Source of the DNA: JBQTIQ01 sp052387955
Lineage (GTDB): Bacteria; Actinomycetota; Acidimicrobiia; Acidimicrobiales; JACDCH01
Length of the DNA stretch: 18,030 nt
Assembly (NCBI GenBank): GCA_052387955.1
Contig: JBQTIQ010000025.1
Span: 1-18,030, forward strand
Direction of reading: 5' to 3'
Shown here: one piece after another, positions 1-5,079 of the stretch
Layout of the letters: every line of letters starts with the position of its first letter
Position numbering within the stretch: position 1 is the first letter of the stretch
Notes under the pieces: generated by a model
The model's input: only the letters and a program-made list of their open reading frames with translations
What the model was told of the DNA's origin: nothing
Database searches by the model: none
Made by a program: the position numbers and the translations under genes

Positions 1-85
1 TGCGCCGATTCGTCAGACGCTCCAGCGTCAGCCGTTCCTCACGACTGAGCACCAGCTCGGCCTTCGGGCGTCCGGTTCGTGCCAT
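1..85 (-). CDS. IS630-family transposase, N-terminal fragment (cut by window edge)
   Basis: Only the first 28 codons are inside the window; the gene continues beyond base 1. The translation begins MARTGRPKAELVLSREER, the basic N-terminal lead-in typical of IS630-superfamily transposases (from memory of the family), which precedes their helix-turn-helix DNA-binding domain. The catalytic DDE/D domain is outside the window, so activity cannot be judged. The ATG at 85-83 is preceded on the minus strand by GGAGG with a 7-nt spacer, a good ribosome binding site. Just upstream, 100-116 forms a perfect 7-bp stem (CGTCGTC/GACGACG, 3-nt loop) that would sit in the transcript leader next to the ribosome site. 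A stand-alone HTH protein is an alternative. Confidence 0.6.
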   Translation of the reverse strand, partial: MARTGRPKAELVLSREERLTLERLTNRR

Positions 86-168
86 ACCTCGACCTCCATC
101 GTCGTCGCTGACGACGGAGTTCGCGACACATCAAGACTTTCCTTCCGAACTACCAACTCGGGACACTA
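1..168 (-). mobile_element. Probable end of an IS630-type insertion sequence
   Basis: The transposase start at 85 implies that the element end lies within about 100 bp upstream. Between the transposase and the murF terminus the only gene-free DNA is 86-213. A duplicated hexamer TAGCTC TAGCTC (167-178) supplies TA dinucleotides, the target duplicated by IS630 elements, and is directly preceded by CTCGGGACAC. I place the element end near 166-168. The other end and its inverted repeat lie outside the window, so the boundary is inferred. Confidence 0.35.
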
Positions 169-181
169 GCTCTAGCTCGGG

Positions 182-200
182 GCCAGCGCGCCGCGCTGGC
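182..200 (-). terminator. Possible murF terminator hairpin
   Basis: A near-perfect palindrome (GCCAGCGCG, one central base, CGCGCTGGC) begins 14 bp downstream of the murF stop codon. It would fold in the murF transcript as a strong GC stem. No T-run follows, so it would be an atypical terminator or a 3'-end stabiliser. It also marks the boundary between murF and the IS end. Confidence 0.35.
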
Positions 201-213
201 GTCGCCCGGCGGG

Positions 214-1647
214 TCAGGCGAGAGCGGCGGCCAGGCGTTCGAGGCCGGCGACCCGGCTGCCCTTGACGAGCACCGCGTCGGTCGGTCCCAGGCCGGCGAG
301 GGCGGCGAGGGCACCGGCGACCCCCGTCACCTCCCGCACGCCGTAGGCGGGTGCATCCACGGCGATCGGATCGATGCCGAGCGAGGCCGCCAGGTCCGCC
401 ATCCGTCGATGCTCGGCCGCGCTGCGCTCCCCCAGTTCGGCCATCACACCCAGCACCGCGATCCGGCGTCCACTCACGGGGAGACCGGCCAGAGCCCGCA
501 GCGCGGCCTCCATCGATGCCGGGTTGGCGTTGTAGGCGTCGTTGATGACCGTCGCCCCGCTGCGGGCGGCGACGATCTCCATCCGCCATGGCGACAGCCG
601 GGCCGCGGCCAGTCCCTCGACGGCACGCTCGAGGTCGGCACCGGCGGCGCAGGCGGCAGCCAGAGCCGCCAGGGCGTTACCGACCTGATGGGCCCCGGCG
701 GCAGCGACGGTGACGTCGGCAGCCCCCCACGGCGTCCTGGCCCGGAAGGCCGGGTGCATGTCGGGGCCGAGACGGACGCCCTCGGCCCGTACATCGGCCC
801 CGATCTTCAACCCGAAGGTCAGCACCCTGGCGGTGGCACGGGACGCCATCGACGCCACCAGCGGCTGGTCGTGGTTGAGCACGGCCACCCCGCTGGAGGG
901 CAGCGACGCCACCAGCTCGCCCTTGGCCCGGGCCACCTCCTCGACGGTGCCGAACGTCTCGGTGTGGACCGGGGCCACCGCCGTGACGACACCGATGTCG
1001 GGCCGGGCCACGTCGCACAGCAGGGCGATGTGCCCCGGCCCTCGGGCACCCATCTCGACCACGACGACCGCGGCCGTGTCGGCGGCGTTGACCAGCGTGA
1101 GGGGCACGCCGAGCTCGTTGTTGAACGACTTCTCACTGGCGGCGTGCGGGACCCAGGAGCCGAGGGCGGCGGAGACCAGGTCCTTCACCGTCGTCTTGCC
1201 GACCGATCCGGTCACGCCGATAACCGTCACCGGGTGCGTGCGGCGGGCGTGCCGGCCGAGGTCGAGCAAGGCCTGGGCGGTGTCGGCGACCTCGACGGCG
1301 GTGCCGTCGCCGTGGGGGGGACGAGCCGTCAGATAGGCGACGGCACCGGCGGCGAGAGCGGCCCCGATGTAGTCGTGGCCGTCACGGTCGGCCACCACCG
1401 GGACGAAGAGCTGCCCTGGCCGCACGGTGCGGGAGTCGATCGAGGCGCCGGCGACCTCGACGTCAGGGCCGTGGCGTCGGCCGCCGACGGCGGCGGCGAT
1501 CTCCGATCCCGTGAACCGCACCGGCGAAGTATTAGTCCCGGCCGGGGACGTCGACGCGTACCTCGACCGGGCGCGGCCCGTCCCGGTGATCTCGATCACC
1601 TCGTCGCCTCCACGGACGAGGTGCGCAAGACGGCACCCGAGGAGCAT
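214..1647 (-). CDS. murF: UDP-N-acetylmuramoyl-tripeptide--D-alanyl-D-alanine ligase (MurF)
   Basis: Cytoplasmic ATP-dependent Mur ligase that joins D-Ala-D-Ala to UDP-MurNAc-tripeptide, completing the pentapeptide precursor of peptidoglycan. In the 477-residue reading the N-terminal substrate domain begins near residue 43 (VRFTGSEIAAAVGG). The P-loop GVTGSVGKTT is at 144-153, FNNELGVPLT at 175-184, EMGARGPGHI near 198, the ligase C-terminal-domain motif NDAYNANPASM at 369-379, and LGVMAELGE at 399-407. Length fits the family (about 450-480). The start is ambiguous. ATG 1647 has AGGAG with a 5-nt spacer; GTG 1599 (residue 17) has GGAGG with a 7-nt spacer. About 25 Ser/Thr/Arg-rich residues separate VIEIT from the usual TGSEIAAAVGG, as if the standard N-terminus had been split by an insert. 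Divergent from ddl, whose product it uses. Confidence 0.93.
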   Translation of the reverse strand: MLLGCRLAHLVRGGDEVIEITGTGRARSRYASTSPAGTNTSPVRFTGSEIAAAVGGRRHGPDVEVAGASIDSRTVRPGQLFVPVVADRDGHDYIGAALAAGAVAYLTARPPHGDGTAVEVADTAQALLDLGRHARRTHPVTVIGVTGSVGKTTVKDLVSAALGSWVPHAASEKSFNNELGVPLTLVNAADTAAVVVVEMGARGPGHIALLCDVARPDIGVVTAVAPVHTETFGTVEEVARAKGELVASLPSSGVAVLNHDQPLVASMASRATARVLTFGLKIGADVRAEGVRLGPDMHPAFRARTPWGAADVTVAAAGAHQVGNALAALAAACAAGADLERAVEGLAAARLSPWRMEIVAARSGATVINDAYNANPASMEAALRALAGLPVSGRRIAVLGVMAELGERSAAEHRRMADLAASLGIDPIAVDAPAYGVREVTGVAGALAALAGLGPTDAVLVKGSRVAGLERLAAALA

Positions 1648-1806
1648 TCGGTCTCCTGAGCGTGGCTTACCCTGTGGCTATGCACGCTCCCGGCGCCCAG
1701 CCGTCCGGGCGCAGGCGATCGTGGTGACATCACCCGTTCCGTCCGGCGCGGCCGGTCGCGATCGGCGGGCACGCTCGTCTCGGGGCGCCCCCGTCGAACG
1801 AACGCG
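1648..1806. promoter_or_regulatory. murF/ddl divergent control region
   Basis: This gap separates the two divergent starts and must hold both promoters. A perfect 12-bp dyad, GGTGA-CA-TCACC, lies at 1723-1734, and a hairpin with 6-bp arms (GCGCCC/GGGCGC, 8-nt loop) at 1693-1712. TACCCT at 1668-1673 is a possible -10 element for ddl, with no convincing -35. The dyad is a candidate binding site for a regulator acting on both genes; no protein can be assigned from sequence. Confidence 0.4.
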
Positions 1807-2904
1807 GTGGCGATGACCGCAACCCGCCCTGGGGTACGGCTGGTGGTCCTGTTCGGCGGTCGGTCGGCGGAACACGAGGTGTCCTGTGTGTCGGCACTGC
1901 ACGTGCTGCGAGCGGCCGACCCCGACCGCTACGAACCGGTCGCGGTTGGCATCACCCGCGACGGCCGTTGGATCGATGCCGGCGACGTGCTCCGCTCCCT
2001 CGGTGCCACCGACGTCAGCGCGGCGTCGCTCCCGTCCCCCGACGACATCGACGGGCCCGTGATCGACCCTCTGGCCGCGGTCGGGCCGGCGACGGCGCCG
2101 CGACCGGTCGTGGTGATGCCGCTCCTGCACGGGCCCATGGGCGAGGACGGCACCGTGCAAGGGCTTCTCGAGCTGGCCCGGGTCCCCTACGTCGGCGCCG
2201 GCGTGCTGGGCTCGGCACTGTGCATGGACAAGGGCGCGGCCAAGGACGTCCTCGCCAACGCGGGGCTCCCCCAGGCCCGGTGGCTGAGCGCCCGCGAGCC
2301 CGACGCCGGCGCCGCCTTCGCCGCTCGGGTGGGATCCGAGCTGGGCCTGCCGTGCTTCGTGAAGCCGGCGAACCTGGGGTCTTCGGTGGGGGTGACCAAG
2401 GCGCACGACGACGCCGGACTGGCCGAGGCCATCGCCGAGGCGCTGCGCTACGACGAGTACGTCGTGGTGGAGGAGGCGGTCGCCGGACGCGAGATCGAGG
2501 TCGGCGTGCTCGGCAACGAGGGCCCACGGGCGTCGGTGCCCGGCGAGGTCGTCCCGAGCGGGGAGTTCTACGACTTCGAAGACAAGTACGTGGCCGGCGC
2601 GGCCGACCTTCGGGTGCCGGCGCCGCTGTCGGCCGACGCCGCCGAGACAGCTCGGCGCCTGGCGGTCGCCGCCTTCAAGGCGCTGCGCGTCGACGGCATG
2701 GCCCGGGTCGACTTCTTCTACGAGGAGCAGGGACGGGGCTTCCTGGTCAACGAGCTCAACACGATCCCGGGTTTCACCCCCATCTCCATGTACCCCAAGC
2801 TGTGGGCGGCCTCGGGTCTCGCCTATCCCGCCCTGGTCGACGAACTCGTTCGGCTGGCCTTCGAGCGCCACGCCCGCCGGGAGCGGTTCGCCACCAAGCG
2901 CTGA
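1807..2904 (+). CDS. ddl: D-alanine--D-alanine ligase
   Basis: Cytoplasmic ATP-grasp ligase making D-Ala-D-Ala for peptidoglycan; its product is the substrate of the divergent MurF. In the 365-residue product the N-terminal substrate motif LFGGRSAEHEVS spans 15-26 and HGPMGEDGTVQG spans 108-119. The ATP-grasp lid region FVKPANLGSSVGV is at 184-196, with the conserved Ser pair 192-193. FYDFEDKY at 254-261 carries the active-site Tyr, EIEVGVLGN is near 229, and the metal and substrate motif NELNTIPGFT is at 315-324. Every hallmark is present and length is normal (about 310-370). The Tyr fits the D-Ala-D-Ala class rather than the D-lactate ligases; that assignment is from family knowledge. GTG 1807 and in-frame ATG 1813 are both possible starts, and neither has a clear Shine-Dalgarno sequence. 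The 110 bp after the gene, before the convergent DUF559 gene, holds only a weak inverted repeat (CCTGGT 2966 / ACCAGG 3002). Confidence 0.95.
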   Translation: MAMTATRPGVRLVVLFGGRSAEHEVSCVSALHVLRAADPDRYEPVAVGITRDGRWIDAGDVLRSLGATDVSAASLPSPDDIDGPVIDPLAAVGPATAPRPVVVMPLLHGPMGEDGTVQGLLELARVPYVGAGVLGSALCMDKGAAKDVLANAGLPQARWLSAREPDAGAAFAARVGSELGLPCFVKPANLGSSVGVTKAHDDAGLAEAIAEALRYDEYVVVEEAVAGREIEVGVLGNEGPRASVPGEVVPSGEFYDFEDKYVAGAADLRVPAPLSADAAETARRLAVAAFKALRVDGMARVDFFYEEQGRGFLVNELNTIPGFTPISMYPKLWAASGLAYPALVDELVRLAFERHARRERFATKR

Positions 2905-3014
2905 GCGTTCCTGGCCGAGGGAGGCGCAGCTGCCGGGTCTCGAAACAGGACGCCGATCGAGCGCCCCTGGTACACACGGACTCGAGTATCCACACGGTTG
3001 GACCAGGCCGGTGC

Positions 3015-3950
3015 CTACGCCGCCGCAGCGGTCTGGGCAAAACCCCGCGCCTGCTCGATGGTGCCCAGCACCTCGTGCGGGCGGCACGACACATGCACCC
3101 AGGTGAAGCGCAATAGGCGCAGGCCGTGAACGGCCGCCTGGTTGCTCCGGCCAGCGTCCCGCTCGAAGTCGGCGACCCGGGTGTGCCAGCGCCGGCCGTC
3201 GATCTCGAGGATGATGCGCTCGTCGGGTAAGAAGCGGTCGACCCGGCCGGCGCCACCCACCAACCAGTCGAATCGGGCCTGGTGGACGATCCGCGGGGTT
3301 CCCGACAACCGGCGCAGGATTCGGTCGAAGGTTCGCTCGAGCTCGGATTCTGGCGGCACCCATCCCTCGGTGCCGCGGTTGGCCACGAGCTCTCTCATCA
3401 CCCGGAGTCCGCGCCGGCGACAGCCGTCGTAGAAGCGCAACCGCTCCTCAAGGTCTGTCACCGCGAGGCGCCGTGCAACCAGCGCATCGTCGACGGCCCG
3501 TTCGAGCCTTGTGACAACGACGCGAGGGGCGATGTCGAAGAACGTCTGGGCCAACGTCGTCGTTGGCAGCCCGCCGACCCGTGTCGTGGCCGCGCCATCG
3601 AAGCGGAGTACCCGGGCGAGCCGATTACGGCTGTTGCACGTCGAGGGGACGACGATCTCGGGCCGGACTTCACCGAACCCGACGACGCCGTGAAGCGCCG
3701 CCGCCGCCAGTCCACCAACCGCCGAACCGGGCGCGCCGAGCACGGCGGCCCAGCACTGACGCAGGAAGGTCGGCGGATGGCCAGCCAGCGCGTAGACACC
3801 CGAATCGAGCCTGAGCCACGCACCGGTATCGACTCGTCGACGCCGAAGCCCCTCGCTGGCGCCGGCCCGTCCCGTCTGCCCGATGCTGAAGACGCCGTGC
3901 TGCCGTTGAGCAATCCTCGCTATCTGCCGGTCGACCACATGTGAATCCAT
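3015..3950 (-). CDS. DUF559 (Vsr-like nuclease fold) protein with AbiEi-like N-terminal region
   Basis: A 311-residue protein from ATG 3950. The N-terminal 60 residues (ARIAQRQHGVFSIGQ, then a basic segment and LRLDSGVYALAG) resemble the winged-helix start of AbiEi-type antitoxin and DUF559 fusion proteins common in actinomycetes. The C-terminus is a DUF559 domain of the Vsr/PD-(D/E)xK nuclease fold: RVDRFLP (D238), IILEIDGRRWH (E249, D251, H256), then RFTWVHV. These acidic residues are the expected metal-binding set, so nuclease activity is possible but unproven; many family members have no known function. No toxin partner (AbiEii) is adjacent. Translation could be extended to 4130, but that extension runs into the repeat array, whose unit spacing does not keep frame, so I prefer 3950. 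Stands alone, convergent to ddl. Confidence 0.75.
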   Translation of the reverse strand: MDSHVVDRQIARIAQRQHGVFSIGQTGRAGASEGLRRRRVDTGAWLRLDSGVYALAGHPPTFLRQCWAAVLGAPGSAVGGLAAAALHGVVGFGEVRPEIVVPSTCNSRNRLARVLRFDGAATTRVGGLPTTTLAQTFFDIAPRVVVTRLERAVDDALVARRLAVTDLEERLRFYDGCRRRGLRVMRELVANRGTEGWVPPESELERTFDRILRRLSGTPRIVHQARFDWLVGGAGRVDRFLPDERIILEIDGRRWHTRVADFERDAGRSNQAAVHGLRLLRFTWVHVSCRPHEVLGTIEQARGFAQTAAAA

Positions 3951-3983
3951 GCCCGCCATCTTCCCGGGCCCCTGTGACACTTG

Positions 3984-4415
3984 GTGCGCCTGCCCGATCC
4001 TCCAGCTGCACCTCGTTACCGAGGCGCCGCGACCGTGCATCGGCCGCCGCCCCACCACGACCGATACACGCTCGTTCGACCTGCCGGTGCCATCGTGGCG
4101 GTTGGTCGCCGGTCCGGGACGATCGTGCATCGACCGCCTCCCCAGGACGACCGATACACACTCGACCCCTCAGCTGGCGCCATCGTGCAACGGCCGCCGT
4201 ACGACGACGACCAATGCACCAACGCCGGCGCTGGGCCTCGGTACGGTTTCCACCCAGACCACGCACATTGCACGCTCGTCCGGCCTGCCGGCGCCGCGTG
4301 CATCGGCCGCCACCGGCGACGAGCAATCCACGCTCGTCCAGCCGCCCGGCGCCAACGTGCATCGGCCGCCACCGGGCGACGAGCGATGCACGCTCGTCGG
4401 CTCGTCGGCTCGTCG
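3984..4415. repeat. Tandem array of imperfect hairpin repeats, period about 58 bp
   Basis: At least six copies of a roughly 35-bp inverted repeat, GTGCATCG - about 19 nt - CGATGCAC, start at 4035, 4125, 4185, 4241, 4298 and 4357 (intervals 90, 60, 56, 57, 59). A more decayed copy probably starts near 3984. The last copy (4357-4391) has perfect 8-bp arms; others carry one to three changes in an arm, and the 4241 copy is degenerate. Linkers are also related (near GCTCGTCC.GCCTGCCGGCGCC), so the whole 58-bp unit is duplicated, not only the hairpin. The 4035-4125 interval has about 30 extra bases. The array ends in three perfect 8-bp copies of GCTCGTCG (4392-4415). Unit spacing is not a multiple of three, arguing against coding. 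It fills the gap between the DUF559 gene and tetR. Confidence 0.85.
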
Positions 4416-4425
4416 CCGGCCGGCG

Positions 4426-5043
4426 TTAGGGCTCCAGCGCCGCCCGGAGCAAGCGGAGCAACGCCTCGCGCCGGCGCACGAGATGACGGAGGGTGGGTTC
4501 CTCGCCGAGGGCGCGTTGGGCCTCGACCTCGGTGGCCATGCCGATGACGGCCCAATAGGCCGTGAACAGCACCGTGGCGGGGTCGTGGCGGCGCAGGCGG
4601 CCGGCGGCCATCTCGTCCTCGAGGAACCCGAGGGCTCGTTTGGCCAGAGGCTCGACGCCGGCGATGAAGCGAGCCGAGTGGGGTGGCCCCAGGCGGGTGA
4701 CCTCCCGCAACAGCCCCAACAGCGCCGGCCGGCGAGCCCCGAGGCGAAAGGCCTTGCGTATGACGGCGTCGATACGGGCCCAGCCGGCACCGGAACGGGC
4801 CACGGTGCGGTCGAGCTCGGCCACCAGCTCGGCGGCGGCGAAGTCGATCACGCCGGCGAGGAGGGCGTCCTTGGCCGGGAAGTAGTACAGGATCGTCTGC
4901 TTGCGGATTCCGAGCTCGGTGGCGACGGCGTCGAGCGACGTGGCCTCGAAGCCCCGGGTGCCGAACGAGGCGAGGGCGCCGGCCAGGATGCGGTCCCGGG
5001 TCCGGGGTGCGGTCTTGGGCGGCGCGGTCGCTCGCTCCGGCAT
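4426..5043 (-). CDS. TetR/AcrR-family transcriptional regulator
   Basis: A 205-residue one-component repressor. Residues about 15-65 form the TetR DNA-binding domain: RTRDRILAGALASFGTRGFEATS, then helix-turn-helix LDAVATELGIRKQTILYYFPAKDALL. The remainder is a ligand-binding domain with no assignable ligand. It is divergent from the acyl-CoA reductase operon, 24 bp separating the two start codons, with a perfect dyad between them; it very likely represses that operon and itself. An acyl-CoA or lipid ligand would suit the context but is a guess. No Shine-Dalgarno precedes the ATG, while a good -35/-10 pair places transcription start on the A of the ATG, suggesting a leaderless mRNA. Length is normal for the family. 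Confidence 0.92.
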   Translation of the reverse strand: MPERATAPPKTAPRTRDRILAGALASFGTRGFEATSLDAVATELGIRKQTILYYFPAKDALLAGVIDFAAAELVAELDRTVARSGAGWARIDAVIRKAFRLGARRPALLGLLREVTRLGPPHSARFIAGVEPLAKRALGFLEDEMAAGRLRRHDPATVLFTAYWAVIGMATEVEAQRALGEEPTLRHLVRRREALLRLLRAALEP

Positions 5044-5058
5044 CTACCAGATGGTAGA
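5043..5058. promoter_or_regulatory. Candidate TetR operator (perfect 16-bp dyad)
   Basis: TCTACCA - GA - TGGTAGA is a perfect inverted repeat with 7-bp arms and a 2-bp centre, the size and symmetry expected for a TetR dimer site. It overlaps the first base of tetR, covers the candidate tetR -10, and ends 9 bp before the reductase GTG. Binding here would block both transcripts. Confidence 0.75.
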
Positions 5059-5079
5059 CACGAGCGCGTGATCCGTGAA
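5051..5079 (-). promoter_or_regulatory. tetR promoter, probably leaderless
   Basis: On the minus strand TTCACG (5079-5074), a 17-nt spacer and TACCAT (5056-5051) are followed after 7 nt by the A of the tetR ATG (5043). The geometry matches a sigma-70-type promoter whose transcript begins at the start codon. The -10 lies within the operator dyad, and the -35 lies within the start of the divergent reductase gene. Confidence 0.5.

Noticed and set aside
350..392. GCATC/GATGC inverted repeat resembling the array arms
   Set aside because: It lies within murF coding sequence, is short and stands alone, so chance is the simplest explanation.
2966..3007. CCTGGT/ACCAGG inverted repeat as a ddl terminator
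   Set aside because: Only 6-bp arms with a 30-nt loop and no T-run; too weak to call.
1678..3363. 561-residue minus-strand frame across ddl
   Set aside because: It is antisense to ddl and runs into the DUF559 gene in another frame, with no domain.
3951..4130. Longer DUF559 protein starting at 4130
   Set aside because: The extension lies in the repeat array, has no family-like sequence, and unit spacing does not preserve frame.
3984..4415. CRISPR array
   Set aside because: Repeats of about 35 bp are degenerate and the intervening segments are related to each other instead of unique; spacing includes a 90-bp interval and no cas genes are present.
3984..4415. Integron attC array
   Set aside because: Unit size is similar but the conserved core sites are not seen, no cassettes lie between units, and there is no integrase.
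3949..5067. Upstream extension of the acyl-CoA reductase frame
   Set aside because: It runs antisense through the entire tetR gene and the repeat array; similarity to reductases begins at 5068 next to the operator.
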